Below, in pieces: positions 15,808-26,697 of a DNA stretch of 64,000 bases. Below the pieces are notes generated by a model that did not search any database, had not been told where the DNA came from, and worked only from the letters and a program-made list of their open reading frames with translations. The stretch spans positions 1,612,001-1,676,000 of the forward strand of contig NZ_CP035926.1 in NCBI RefSeq assembly GCF_004214815.1, read 5' to 3'. A program made the translations under genes and the position numbers. Each line of letters opens with the position of its first letter. The first letter of the stretch is position 1. This DNA comes from Aliarcobacter thereius LMG 24486. GTDB taxonomy: Bacteria; Campylobacterota; Campylobacteria; Campylobacterales; Arcobacteraceae.

Positions 15808-17330
15808 TGGTTATCTTCTTTTATATTTAAGATTGATATTGCTTTTTTATAATTTTCTTCATCCCCATAAAAATACTCTTCAAGTAAAGGCTTAATTTTA
15901 TACTCTTTTACAAACTCTAAATCTTCATCATTTTCTATTTTCATAAAGTAACTATGCCCTAATTTATAATCTTTGCCTATTGTTTCTTTTATATGATTAT
16001 TTAATTCTTTCATTAAATCTTTTGCTTTTTCATTTTTAACTAACTCTTCTTTTGGTTTCATTTTTAAAAATGTAAATCTTCTTCTTAAAGCTATATCAAT
16101 AGTTGCAATAGATTTATCAGTTGAATTCATAGTAGCTATAATAAAAAGATTTGAAGGTATTTTAAACTTCTCTTTTGAATATGGAAGTGTAACTTCATAA
16201 GCATCTCTCTTATCTTCTTCAATAAGTGTTATAAGCTCTCCAAAAATTTTAGAAATATTTCCTCTATTTATTTCATCAATTACTATGTAAAAGTTTTTTT
16301 GTTCTTCATTTTGTTTTTGTATTGAATTAATATTTAATGTTTTTTCAAATTCTGAAATTTTATTATAAATCATAAAATAGTATCTTGCATTTCCATGAAA
16401 GTTTCTTTGAGATTCATAAGTTGGTTTTACATCCTCATAAGATTTTATATTTCCGTTTTTAAATTCTATATAATCCCTTTTTATTATATCTGGTGTAAGT
16501 CGTTGTGCAGATGTTATTGAACCTCCAAGTAAAAAAGCATTATTATTATTGATACCTTTAATAGTAACTTTTTTATCAATAAAAAATTCTTTTTCATTAT
16601 CTAAGAAATCTTGAACATAATTTGTAAATTTTTGGATAAGTTCTTCTATATCAATTTTATATTCTTGTTTAGGGATTTGACTATTCTCTAAATTCTTTTT
16701 TGCTTTATCTGAAATTATTTTAAATATTCCATCTTGCCTAACAATTTTTTCATCTTCTTCACTAGGTCTAAATCCTTCAATAAAATCTTCATAAGAATAA
16801 CTTTGATGAAATGTTACAAACTCTATTCTTTTTTCGTTTTTTATCGTTTCAAAAATTGAATCATCAAAATCATTTGTAATTTCATTCTTAGAAATAGTAT
16901 CAAAGATAGTTTTTTCATTATTACCATCTTCAATCATAGTGATTAATCTCTTATAATTATGAGTTTTACCAACACCAGGAGCACCATAAAGCATTATATT
17001 TTTTATTTTTATATAATTATATTTTTCAATCTTTGTATTACCAATTAATAATTTTAAATATTCTATATATTTTCCAACTGCAGCACTTGATACTCTATTT
17101 TGAGTTTCTGCATTAAATTTATGTAAATCCCCACCATTAGATAATCTTTTATATAATTTATCAAGATATTCTATATTTGAACAATCAAATAAATCACCAT
17201 ATATATTTTCATTTATACTAGTTAATTTATCAGGTATTAATCTTGATAAAGCATTTGGATATGAACTTAAAGGAACTAATGTATCTACTTTTGTTCTTAA
17301 CCAATCTTTAAAATCTTCTTTTATACTCAT
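15804..17330 (-). CDS. mcrB: McrB-like AAA+ GTPase of a type IV restriction system
   Basis: The 508-residue protein has the AAA+ core of McrB: Walker A GAPGVGKT at 116-123, FHQSYSYEDFIEGFRP (about 174-189), Walker B IVIDEINRGN at 349-358, MNSTDKS at 401-407 (the equivalent of the McrB NTxD guanine-specificity motif) and ALRRRF (414-419). McrB recognises modified DNA and drives the McrC nuclease by GTP hydrolysis. The first 95 residues are a small unrecognised domain rather than the E. coli DNA-binding domain. About 130 residues (roughly 215-345) are inserted between Walker A and B. The gene follows mcrC with an ATGA overlap and a GAGGAG site, so the order is mcrC-mcrB, the reverse of E. coli. 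Confidence 0.88.
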   Translation of the reverse strand: MSIKEDFKDWLRTKVDTLVPLSSYPNALSRLIPDKLTSINENIYGDLFDCSNIEYLDKLYKRLSNGGDLHKFNAETQNRVSSAAVGKYIEYLKLLIGNTKIEKYNYIKIKNIMLYGAPGVGKTHNYKRLITMIEDGNNEKTIFDTISKNEITNDFDDSIFETIKNEKRIEFVTFHQSYSYEDFIEGFRPSEEDEKIVRQDGIFKIISDKAKKNLENSQIPKQEYKIDIEELIQKFTNYVQDFLDNEKEFFIDKKVTIKGINNNNAFLLGGSITSAQRLTPDIIKRDYIEFKNGNIKSYEDVKPTYESQRNFHGNARYYFMIYNKISEFEKTLNINSIQKQNEEQKNFYIVIDEINRGNISKIFGELITLIEEDKRDAYEVTLPYSKEKFKIPSNLFIIATMNSTDKSIATIDIALRRRFTFLKMKPKEELVKNEKAKDLMKELNNHIKETIGKDYKLGHSYFMKIENDEDLEFVKEYKIKPLLEEYFYGDEENYKKAISILNIKEDNQ

Positions 17331-18481
17331 AATAGCTCCTCAACTCTTTTCTTAATTTCACAAATATACTCATCAAAACCATCTTTATCATAGTTTAAAT
17401 CAATACATCTTATTTTTAACTCAACTTTTTTATCATCTTTCCCTAAAACTAAATCATATTTTATATTATCTAAATGTTTTGGATATAAAAGCATTACATT
17501 TTTAAATTCATAATTTATTCCATAAGCAAAAGCTTGAAGTTTATCACTTTGTTTTAAGTCATCTAAACTATTTAATTTTTTATATTTTGTATCTATTCTT
17601 TGATTATCCAAAATAATATCTGGTTTTAGTATTAAATCTCCAAATTTATCTTGATTTTGTATTTTTGCATCATCATCTAAGCTTTTTACAATTCTAGCTA
17701 TAAACTTTTCAAACAATATATTCATATCAAATAAAAAAGCAAATGATTTTTTATCTTGACTAAATAAAGGAATAGATTGTTTCAAAAGTAAAATTGCTAT
17801 TTCAAAACTTGTTTTAAATCTTTGATTTAATCTATCAAAATTAGTAGTTTCAAGTTTATTTATATCTACTTGTTTATATTCAACCTCATCAAAGATTAAT
17901 TCACACTGTTTTAGAAGTTTTTTATCTTTTACAAACTTTTGAAGATATTTTACAACATATAAAAAGAATTGATTTAAACTGTTATTTTCACTAAATTCAT
18001 CATATTCACAATAAATTTTGTTTTTAGTGAAATTATATTTTAGATTTTCATTTATTAGATATTTTCCTTTTAAGACTGGAAGATTATCTTGTTTAGTTAA
18101 ATACTCTTTATATAAACCTTTTTTTAATTCATTTAAAATATTTAAAGCAAACATTTGTACAAAAACTTCTAAGATTGTATGATTTTCTTGGTTTTGACAA
18201 CTTGCTATTTGTTCATTTGATAGTTTTACATCATAAGCATACATCAACATATAGATAAATATATTTAGATTTTGTTCTGCATCTTTTTCATCATTACGAT
18301 TTGCAATTTTAGGCAAGATATAAAAATTTTGATTGTCAAAATTTAAAATTCCACAATATTGCTTTGCTTTTAAATCTTTCCAATCAAAAGTGAAAAATTT
18401 TCTAAGAGAGATATTAGCTAGAATATGACTTTTTAAGCTTTCTGGAACTTCTTCATATTCATAGATAATATTCTTTTTCAT
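17327..18481 (-). CDS. mcrC: McrC-like nuclease subunit of a type IV restriction system
   Basis: The 384-residue protein resembles McrC: an N-terminal beta-rich part with KGKYLI (about 138-143) and CEYDEFSENNSLNQ (158-171), and a C-terminal PD-(D/E)xK nuclease domain. The nuclease residues are PD at 287-288, IDTKYK at 296-301 and Q311/D313 of the final motif (QSDKLQAFAYG). It would cut DNA bound by McrB. The ATG lies 5 bases after the hemC stop with no strong ribosome site. No promoter is evident, so it is probably expressed from the upstream murI-dnaX-dsb-hemC transcript. Its end overlaps mcrB by 4 bases. Confidence 0.87.
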   Translation of the reverse strand: MKKNIIYEYEEVPESLKSHILANISLRKFFTFDWKDLKAKQYCGILNFDNQNFYILPKIANRNDEKDAEQNLNIFIYMLMYAYDVKLSNEQIASCQNQENHTILEVFVQMFALNILNELKKGLYKEYLTKQDNLPVLKGKYLINENLKYNFTKNKIYCEYDEFSENNSLNQFFLYVVKYLQKFVKDKKLLKQCELIFDEVEYKQVDINKLETTNFDRLNQRFKTSFEIAILLLKQSIPLFSQDKKSFAFLFDMNILFEKFIARIVKSLDDDAKIQNQDKFGDLILKPDIILDNQRIDTKYKKLNSLDDLKQSDKLQAFAYGINYEFKNVMLLYPKHLDNIKYDLVLGKDDKKVELKIRCIDLNYDKDGFDEYICEIKKRVEELL

Positions 18482-18486
18482 ATCAT

Positions 18487-19425
18487 TTATTTAAAAGCCA
18501 TCATTTCAGCTCTTTTTAGAAGCTCAACTGCACCTTTTTTTATAAACTCATCTGCAAAATCTCTTCCAGCACTCTCAAAAGAGTTTATATCTACAATTTT
18601 ACTATCTTTTATATATTCACTTCCATCAGGAAGTCCAACTATTGCATCTATTTTTACAGATTTTTCATCTAAAATTGTAGCCTTTACTCCAATAGGAACT
18701 TGACATCCTCCTTGAAGTTTATCTACAAAGCCTCTCTCTATTTTTGACTCTATCTCTGCATTTTTATCATTTAAAACTTTTACAATTTCAATAATCTTTG
18801 GATCATCTGTTGTTTCAATTCCTAAAGTTGCTTGTCCCATTGATGGAATCATAATATCACTTGGAATTACAGAAAAATATTTTACTTCATCTTGTAGTTT
18901 TAGTTTTTCAATTCCTGTTGCAGCTAAAATAATTGCATCATATTCACCTGCATTTAATTTTGCAATTCTTGTATTTATATTTCCTCTTAAATCTTTAAGT
19001 TCAATATCTGGTCTTAATATTTTTAAAGCCATTCTTCTTCTTAAACTCGTAGTTCCTATAATTGCACCTTTAGGAAGCTCTTCCAAACTTTTATATTTAT
19101 TACTTAAAAGTGCATCTTGAGGATTAAATCTTTTTGAAACAGCAGCTAAAACTAATCCATCTTCAAACTGTGTTGGTACATCTTTTAGTGAGTGTACAGC
19201 TAAATGTGCTGTTCCTTCTAGCATAGCGAGTTCAAGTTCTTTTGTAAAAAGTCCTTTTCCACCAATTTTTGCTAAAGGAACATCAAGTATTTTATCCCCT
19301 TTTGTTACAAACTCTTGTAACTCAATTATCATATCTGGATAATATTTTTGAAGCTCAGCTTTTATATATTCACTTTGCCAAAGTGCAAGTTGGCTTCTTC
19401 TTGTAGCAATTACTAGTTTTTGCAT
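18487..19425 (-). CDS. hemC: Porphobilinogen deaminase (hydroxymethylbilane synthase)
   Basis: HemC joins four porphobilinogen molecules into hydroxymethylbilane in heme synthesis. The 312-residue protein has the start IATRRSQLALWQ, KDVPT (about 81-85), TTSLRRR (125-131), LRGNINTR (146-153) and the dipyrromethane-cofactor Cys241 in GGCQVPIG. The ribosome site AAGGAGA precedes the ATG. It follows the dsb-like gene by 9 bases and precedes mcrC by 5, so it sits in the middle of a long minus-strand operon. Confidence 0.96.
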   Translation of the reverse strand: MQKLVIATRRSQLALWQSEYIKAELQKYYPDMIIELQEFVTKGDKILDVPLAKIGGKGLFTKELELAMLEGTAHLAVHSLKDVPTQFEDGLVLAAVSKRFNPQDALLSNKYKSLEELPKGAIIGTTSLRRRMALKILRPDIELKDLRGNINTRIAKLNAGEYDAIILAATGIEKLKLQDEVKYFSVIPSDIMIPSMGQATLGIETTDDPKIIEIVKVLNDKNAEIESKIERGFVDKLQGGCQVPIGVKATILDEKSVKIDAIVGLPDGSEYIKDSKIVDINSFESAGRDFADEFIKKGAVELLKRAEMMAFK

Positions 19426-19434
19426 ACTTTCTCC

Positions 19435-20262
19435 TTATTTTAATTTTTTATAAGCTTCTTTAGTGCTATCTTTTTTACCATTTATATAAATTGTAGGTGT
19501 TCCATTTACAAGCAAGTTTTCTGCCATTTTCACCTCTTTTTCTATAATTTTATGATATTTTTCTGCTTTTAACTCTTCTACTTTTATATTAGTTTTTAGC
19601 TCTTTATTGAAACTATCAAGAATAACTTTACTATCTGTACTATTTGGATCAAAATATCTATTCCAATTTACTTTATATGCCTTTTCTACAATATTCTTAT
19701 TATTTTCTTTTGCTATTTCAATAAGTTTTGATAAATCCAATGATGCTCTATGAATTTGAACCAAAGGAAAAGAGTAATAATATAAAGCTATATTCTCACT
19801 GTTTTTATTTACATAAGAGATAAGTTCAGGAATATATCTTTGACAAAATGGGCAAAGTGGATCTGAAAAAACAACTAAAGAGTTTTTAGCGCCATGAGTT
19901 CCTGCTATTAATTTATTTTCATCATAATAAGAGTCATTTAAATCTGGACTTGCTTGTTCTTGTAAAGATTTTCTACTATTTATATCATAAAGCTCTGAAG
20001 TAACAACTTCTCCATTTGAAAATAATATATCTTTTACACTCATATTTTTATCTTTTAAATCTACATTTACATCTAAAATATATGCACTCCAATTTCCTTT
20101 AATATCAAGTTTTTTAATATAAAAAGTCTTAATACTATTTACAATAAGTTCGGGATTTCTTTCAAGTCTATTTTTCTCAAATTCTATTACTAATTGTTCA
20201 TTTGCAAACAAAAAACTTTTAGAAATAGCAAAAACAAGTGCTAACTTTATTATAATTCTCAT
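19435..20262 (-). CDS. Periplasmic thioredoxin-fold protein, DsbC/DsbG-like
   Basis: The 275-residue protein has an N-terminal signal peptide (cleavage likely after Ala20, SFLFA), an N-terminal domain of about 100 residues and a thioredoxin fold. The active site is CPFC at residues 137-140 (SDPLCPFC), and a cis-proline loop reads NGTPTIYING near 250-259. This matches the DsbC/DsbG/DsbA-like oxidoreductases that act on disulfides in the periplasm. It lies between dnaX (12 bases upstream) and hemC (9 bases downstream); heme synthesis and cytochrome c maturation both use thiol control, but a link is only suggested by position. Confidence 0.82.
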   Translation of the reverse strand: MRIIIKLALVFAISKSFLFANEQLVIEFEKNRLERNPELIVNSIKTFYIKKLDIKGNWSAYILDVNVDLKDKNMSVKDILFSNGEVVTSELYDINSRKSLQEQASPDLNDSYYDENKLIAGTHGAKNSLVVFSDPLCPFCQRYIPELISYVNKNSENIALYYYSFPLVQIHRASLDLSKLIEIAKENNKNIVEKAYKVNWNRYFDPNSTDSKVILDSFNKELKTNIKVEELKAEKYHKIIEKEVKMAENLLVNGTPTIYINGKKDSTKEAYKKLK

Positions 20263-20274
20263 TTCAATCCTTTT

Positions 20275-22044
20275 TTAAATTTTTGGCTTTACAACTATCT
20301 TTTTTATATCAAAAAGTTCTTTTGCTTGTTCAATCATCGGTTCAGTTAATAACTCTTTTACCTGAATCTCTTTTTGACTTAATGTTTCATCTTTTGTTTC
20401 TAAAGAGCTTGCAACACAAGATGAAGGATTTGAAAACTCTTCTTCATTTAAAACTTTATTCTCTTTTTCTTCTATCTCTTCATTTAAATTCTTTTTACTC
20501 TCTTCACCACTTATGGTGGCTTCTTCCTTTTTAAAATCTATTTTTGTATTTAATCCAAAAACATCTCCTATAAAAGTCTTTATAAGTCCAAAATGTTTGT
20601 ATAAGAAATCTCTTTCTTGATCTTTTGCATATGAGATAATGTATAAAGTATCATTTGAATATGCATTATAAATAAAGTTTCTTTCAAAACAATCTCCAAG
20701 TTCATGACTTCTATCATATAGTTTTTCTATTAAAGTATGGTATTTGTCTTCATAAATATCTGTTTCATCTTCTACTGTTTCATAAACTACATCATCAAAA
20801 TCTGTTGTTTCTGTTTGTATATTTTGCTCTTTATTTATATTTTCTATTTTCTCTTCTATATGCTCTTTTTCAACTATTTTTATTTCTTCTTTATTCTCAA
20901 TAATAGGAGTTTCTATACTTACACTAGCTATTTTTGGCTCTTCTTTTTGTATTATTATCTCTTGTTCACTTACTTTTATATTATTTACTTGATTTAAAAT
21001 TTCATCTATTGTTTTTAAATTTGTTGCTTCAATTAGCTTCATAAAAGTTAATATAATTACAAAAGTATCATCACTATTTAGAGTTAAAAGATATTTTGAT
21101 TCTCCAAGAATTCTAAAAAATCTTTCATATAAAATAGTATTAAATCTACTATCTTTTTCAAGCATTGCATTTTTTAAATAGTTTGACATCTCATTTAAAA
21201 TCTGATTTGCTTCATAGTTTTGTAATGTTTCAATTAAAGGATTAAAATCACTATTTTCTAGAACTACTTTAAAAATATTGTCCATAATAAGTGGATCAAT
21301 CAATCCTAACATATCAACAACACTTACAAGATCTATTTTTGATTTTGAAAATATTATAGCTTGGTCAAGTAAAGTTAATGTATCTCTTAAACTTCCTTGT
21401 CCACTTTTTGCAATAATTTGTAAAGCTTGTAATTCGTACTCTATTTGCTCTTTATTTAAAATAGAACTTATATGTTTTACAACATCATTTTCTACAATTT
21501 TATTAAATCTAAAATGCTGTGTTCTACTTAAAATAGTTGCAGGAAGCTTTAAAGCATCTGTTGTTGCAAGTATAAATTTCACAAAACCTGGTGGCTCTTC
21601 TAAAGTTTTTAATAAGGCATTAAATGCTTGAGTTGTAAGCATATGAACCTCATCAATTATAAAAACTTTAAATCTTGCACTACTTGGTTTATATTTTGTA
21701 TGCTCTATTAACTCTTTAATATCATCAATTCCTCTATTACTAGCAGCATCCATTTCAATAATATCAAGATGTCTTCCAGCATTTGCACTAACACAATGTT
21801 CACAAACCTCACAAGGTTTACTTATTGGTTTTTCTTTACAGAGTAATGATTTTGCCATTATCCTAGCTGTACTTGTTTTTCCACTTCCTCGAAGTCCTGA
21901 AAACAAATATGCATGTGAGAGCCTATTTAAATCCAATGCCAAAGATAGTGTTTGTGAAATAGTAGTTTGTCCTACTAAATCTTCAAATCTTTTTGGTCTA
22001 TATTTTAGAGCAAGAACTCTATTTTCTATACTATTTTCACTCAT
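20275..22044 (-). CDS. dnaX: DNA polymerase III subunit gamma/tau
   Basis: DnaX is the ATPase of the clamp loader that places the sliding clamp on DNA. In the 589-residue protein, Walker A GLRGSGKTS is at 50-58, the zinc cysteines are C69, C78, C81 and C84, and DEVHMLTTQAFNALLKTLEEPP with the SRC-like arginine region (LSRTQHFRF) follows. After about residue 365 comes a long Glu/Lys/Ile-rich linker and then a folded C-terminal region. The ATG overlaps the murI stop as ATGA. The linker region is low in complexity, which explains the long open frames on the other strand there. Confidence 0.96.
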   Translation of the reverse strand: MSENSIENRVLALKYRPKRFEDLVGQTTISQTLSLALDLNRLSHAYLFSGLRGSGKTSTARIMAKSLLCKEKPISKPCEVCEHCVSANAGRHLDIIEMDAASNRGIDDIKELIEHTKYKPSSARFKVFIIDEVHMLTTQAFNALLKTLEEPPGFVKFILATTDALKLPATILSRTQHFRFNKIVENDVVKHISSILNKEQIEYELQALQIIAKSGQGSLRDTLTLLDQAIIFSKSKIDLVSVVDMLGLIDPLIMDNIFKVVLENSDFNPLIETLQNYEANQILNEMSNYLKNAMLEKDSRFNTILYERFFRILGESKYLLTLNSDDTFVIILTFMKLIEATNLKTIDEILNQVNNIKVSEQEIIIQKEEPKIASVSIETPIIENKEEIKIVEKEHIEEKIENINKEQNIQTETTDFDDVVYETVEDETDIYEDKYHTLIEKLYDRSHELGDCFERNFIYNAYSNDTLYIISYAKDQERDFLYKHFGLIKTFIGDVFGLNTKIDFKKEEATISGEESKKNLNEEIEEKENKVLNEEEFSNPSSCVASSLETKDETLSQKEIQVKELLTEPMIEQAKELFDIKKIVVKPKI

Positions 22045-22823
22045 ATTTTACACTCTCTTAGATCATATTTACAATCTTTTAAAATTATATTTACCATATC
22101 AAAATTTATCTTACTACTGTATAAAATCGTAACTCTCTGCTCTTTTTCACTTTGAATTTTGTCTTTTGTTATCTCTTTTAATCTCTTTGCAATTGCATCT
22201 GCTGAATCATATAATTTTGTACCATTTTCAAAGAAACTTTTTATACTATTTTTTATAATTGGATAATGAGTACAACCTAAAACTACACTATCAATATTTT
22301 TATCTTTTAACTCTTCTAGGTAGTTTTTTAAAAAAAGATTTAAACTATTCTCTTCAATATCAGCTTCTTCAATTTTTTTTGCTAATCCACTACAAGCTAT
22401 ATGATATAGATTTAATTTTTGATTATTTGATAATTTTTCTACAAGTTCTTTATATTTACTTCCATTTATAGTTGATGGTGTTGCTAAAATTGCAATATTT
22501 TTTGTTTTTGAATATTCAATTGCTGGTTTTAAAGCTGGTTCAACACCAATAATTGGTAAAGATTTATATTTATCTCTTAAATAATTTATTGAAATAGATG
22601 TTGCTGTGTTACAAGCTACTACTAAAATATCTATTTTATGTTCATTGATTAGATAGTTTGTTATATCATCACATCTTTTTAATATCTCTTTAGTATCTTT
22701 TTCTCCATATGGAGCAAAAAGAGTATCAGCAATATAAAAAAACTCTATATTCTTCATATTTTTAACAATAGTGTTTAATATAGTTAATCCACCTATTCCA
22801 GAATCAAAAAGTCCAACTCTCAA
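22041..22823 (-). CDS. murI: Glutamate racemase
   Basis: MurI makes D-glutamate for peptidoglycan. The 260-residue protein has FDSGIGGLT at 6-14, catalytic Cys71 in ACNTATS, catalytic Cys184 in LGCTHYP, and VEPALKPA near 94-101. The start is TTG at 22823, with AAGG six bases upstream; MRVGLFDSGIGG is the expected N-terminus. It is the first gene of the chain murI-dnaX-dsb-hemC-mcrC-mcrB-mazG and has an extended -10 promoter at 22851-22859. Confidence 0.95.
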   Translation of the reverse strand: MRVGLFDSGIGGLTILNTIVKNMKNIEFFYIADTLFAPYGEKDTKEILKRCDDITNYLINEHKIDILVVACNTATSISINYLRDKYKSLPIIGVEPALKPAIEYSKTKNIAILATPSTINGSKYKELVEKLSNNQKLNLYHIACSGLAKKIEEADIEENSLNLFLKNYLEELKDKNIDSVVLGCTHYPIIKNSIKSFFENGTKLYDSADAIAKRLKEITKDKIQSEKEQRVTILYSSKINFDMVNIILKDCKYDLRECKI

Positions 22824-22850
22824 GCTTTGCCTTATAAATTTTTTGGCAAA

Positions 22851-22859
22851 ATTATATCA
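22851..22859 (-). promoter_or_regulatory. Extended -10 promoter of the murI operon
   Basis: On the minus strand this reads TGATATAAT, a perfect extended -10, about 28 bases before the TTG start of murI. It is the only clear promoter seen for the seven-gene chain down to mazG. Confidence 0.55.
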
Positions 22860-22937
22860 GAAAAACAATAACAAGATGCTAATTTATGATTTAATTATTT
22901 AGAAGTATTTATGAAGATTTATTTAAATTATTTATTA

Positions 22938-22966
22938 AAAATATCTAAAGGACAAATCCCTTAGAT
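22938..22966 (-). terminator. Intrinsic terminator of gdhA
   Basis: On the minus strand, nine-base arms (22958-22966 and 22943-22951, one G-T pair) close a 6-base loop and are followed by ATTTTTAAT. Confidence 0.65.
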
Positions 22967-22974
22967 AAAGTTTA

Positions 22975-24368
<1,394 letters not shown>

Positions 24369-24465
24369 GAAAATTATTCTTTTTTATTTAAATTAGAAGT
24401 AAAATATTCACATTTCTGAAAATATTTTACTTTTATCTACATTTTTAAGTTGTTTATAAGATTTT

Positions 24466-25788
24466 TTATTCGTTCATTGAAGCAAAAAACTCATCATTAT
24501 TTTTTGTTTTTTGCATTTTTGGGTATAAGAATTTAAGAACATCTACTTCATCCATTTCACTCATAGCATTTCTTAATATCCATGTTTTTTGTAAAGTATC
24601 AGCACTAAGAAGCAATTCTTCTTTTCTTGTACCAGATTTTACAATATCAATAGCAGGATAAACTCTTTTATTTGCTGCATTTCTACTTAATACAACTTCA
24701 GAGTTTCCAGTTCCTTTGAACTCTTCAAAAATTACTTCATCCATTTTTGAACCAGTATCAATTAATGCTGTTGAAATAATAGTTAAACTTCCACCTTCTT
24801 CTATATTCCTTGCAGCTCCAAAAAATCTTTTTGGTTTGTGTAGAGCATTTGCATCAACTCCACCTGAAAGAACTTTTCCACTACTTGGAGTAACTGTATT
24901 ATATGCTCTTGCTAATCTTGTAATAGAATCTAATAAAATTACAACATCTTTTTTCATCTCTACAAGTCTTTTTGCTTTTTCAATTACAATTTCAGCAACT
25001 CTAACATGATTTTGTGCAGGTAAGTCAAAAGTTGAACTATATACTTCTCCTTTTACACTTCTTTGCATATCTGTCACCTCTTCGGGTCTTTCATCAATTA
25101 ATAAAACCATTAAAGTAACTTCTGGATGATTTCTAGAAATTGCATGAGCTAATTCTTTTAAAAGTTCTGTTTTACCAGTTTTTGGTGGAGCAACAATTAA
25201 ACTTCTCTGTCCTTTTCCCATTGGTGCAAAAAGATCAAGAGCTCTTCCTGTTAGTTTTTGTGAATCAAATTCAAATTTAAATTTTGTAGTAGTATATAAA
25301 GGAGTTAAGTTATCAAAAAGTGGTCTGTTTTTTGAATCTTTTACAGGTAGATAATTTATCGCTTCTATTTTAAGAAGTGCATTATATTTTTCACTATCTT
25401 TGTTTGGTGGTCTTACTTGTCCTGTTACAATATCTCCTGTTCTTAATGCAAATTTTCTAATTTGTGTGGCACTTACATAAGAGTCGTTTGATGTATCAGA
25501 GAAATTTCCATCTATTGCTCTTAAAAACCCAAAACCACCATCTTTTATCTCTAAAATTCCTGTAAATAAAATAAATCCACCAGCATCAATTTGTGATGCA
25601 AGAATCATAAACATTAAATCTTGTCTTTTTAATTCTTGTGGGTTTTCAACATCTAAATCATTTGCAATATCTAATAGAGTTTCTAATGGTAACTCTCTTA
25701 ATTGTTCGATTTTATAACCATCTACTGGAACATGTGTTCTCGCTTTTTTACTGTTTCTTACTTTTTGTTCTTCTTTAGATTCTTCCAT
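24466..25788 (-). CDS. rho: Transcription termination factor Rho
   Basis: Rho is a hexameric RNA helicase that ends transcription. The 440-residue protein has the N-terminal helical domain, an RNA-binding OB fold containing DGGFGFLR (about 83-90), Walker A APPKTGKT at 200-207, [16 protein letters not shown], and Q/R-loop segments including [12 protein letters not shown] and [27 protein letters not shown]-type sequence. A basic lead ([12 protein letters not shown]) precedes the helical domain. It stands alone between gdhA and the peroxiredoxin gene; no clear -10 was seen in the 148-base upstream gap. Confidence 0.97.
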   Translation of the reverse strand: MEESKEEQKVRNSKKARTHVPVDGYKIEQLRELPLETLLDIANDLDVENPQELKRQDLMFMILASQIDAGGFILFTGILEIKDGGFGFLRAIDGNFSDTSNDSYVSATQIRKFALRTGDIVTGQVRPPNKDSEKYNALLKIEAINYLPVKDSKNRPLFDNLTPLYTTTKFKFEFDSQKLTGRALDLFAPMGKGQRSLIVAPPKTGKTELLKELAHAISRNHPEVTLMVLLIDERPEEVTDMQRSVKGEVYSSTFDLPAQNHVRVAEIVIEKAKRLVEMKKDVVILLDSITRLARAYNTVTPSSGKVLSGGVDANALHKPKRFFGAARNIEEGGSLTIISTALIDTGSKMDEVIFEEFKGTGNSEVVLSRNAANKRVYPAIDIVKSGTRKEELLLSADTLQKTWILRNAMSEMDEVDVLKFLYPKMQKTKNNDEFFASMNE

Positions 25789-25901
25789 ATGGATTTTTAC
25801 CTTTTAGTTTACATATTTAATAATGTAGTATTTTTTGAGTATTTGTAGCTTTATATTTAAAGTGAAGTGTAATTTTATTTAATATTTTTTAAATTGTCAA
25901 G

Positions 25902-25923
25902 AAAGAGGTAAAAATACCTCTTT
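25902..25923 (-). terminator. Terminator of the peroxiredoxin gene
   Basis: Nine-base arms AAAGAGGTA (25902-25910) and TACCTCTTT (25915-25923) close an AAAA loop (TTTT on the minus strand), 13 bases after the stop. The T-run is CTTTCTT, so moderate in strength. Confidence 0.6.
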
Positions 25924-25935
25924 TCTAAATTGTTG

Positions 25936-26529
25936 TTATAGTTTTTCGCTATTTTTAGATAGATATTCAGCAACTCCAGCAGTATCTGCTTTCATTCCTT
26001 CATCACCTTTTTGCCAACCAGCTGGACAAACTTCTCCATGCTCATTTGTAAATAGCATTGTATCAACCATTCTAATCATTTCATCAACATTTCTTCCTAA
26101 TGGTAAATCATTGATTACAGCATGTCTTACTGTTCCATCTTTATCAATTAAAAATGAACCTCTTAAAGCAACTGATTTGTTAAATAATACATCAAATGAT
26201 TTTGATATTTTTTTACTAATATCTGCAACTAATGGATATTTAATTCTTCCAATTCCACCATTTTCAACTGGTGTTTCTCTCCATGCAAAGTGAGAAAACT
26301 CAGAGTCAACTGAACAACCAATTACTTGAATTCCTCTCTCTTCAAACTCTTTAATTCTATGTGAGAAAGCAATAATTTCTGATGGACAAACAAAAGTAAA
26401 ATCCATTGGGTAGAAAAATAGTACTGCACCATTTGTACCAATATTTTTATATAAATTAAAATCTTCAATTGTACCATCTGCTAAAACAGCTTTTGCTGTA
26501 AAATCTGGAGCTTTTTTTGTAACTAACAT
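25936..26529 (-). CDS. Typical 2-Cys peroxiredoxin (AhpC/TSA family)
   Basis: The 197-residue enzyme reduces peroxides in the cytoplasm. The peroxidatic Cys48 lies in DFTFVCPSE and the resolving Cys168 in GEVCPAGW; RGSFLIDKDG is also typical. It belongs to the long 2-Cys group common in Campylobacterota, where one member is called AhpC or TsaA. The partner reductase is not encoded nearby. AAAAGGAT precedes the ATG. It is divergent from the ferredoxin gene across a 168-base gap. Confidence 0.94.
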   Translation of the reverse strand: MLVTKKAPDFTAKAVLADGTIEDFNLYKNIGTNGAVLFFYPMDFTFVCPSEIIAFSHRIKEFEERGIQVIGCSVDSEFSHFAWRETPVENGGIGRIKYPLVADISKKISKSFDVLFNKSVALRGSFLIDKDGTVRHAVINDLPLGRNVDEMIRMVDTMLFTNEHGEVCPAGWQKGDEGMKADTAGVAEYLSKNSEKL

Positions 26530-26697
26530 TTTTTATCCTTTTTAAATAATTTTTATGGGTGGAAGTTTAACATCTTTTTTTTATATTTAGCTTAAATATG
26601 AAAAAGATTTGCAATTAATAAAAATTATCTTTAGTTAGATTTTATATTCTTTTTATATATTGTTTGTTATTGTTCAAAAAAATTTATGGAGAATATT

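Noticed and set aside
20737-20997. Open frame on the plus strand opposite dnaX, rich in Phe, Tyr and Ile
   Set aside because: It is the antisense of the Glu/Lys-rich low-complexity linker of DnaX; such DNA yields long open frames by composition alone.
20275-22044. Programmed frameshift in dnaX making a gamma form
   Set aside because: No clear slippery heptamer with a following stem was noted near the end of the ATPase part; AT-rich runs alone are not evidence.
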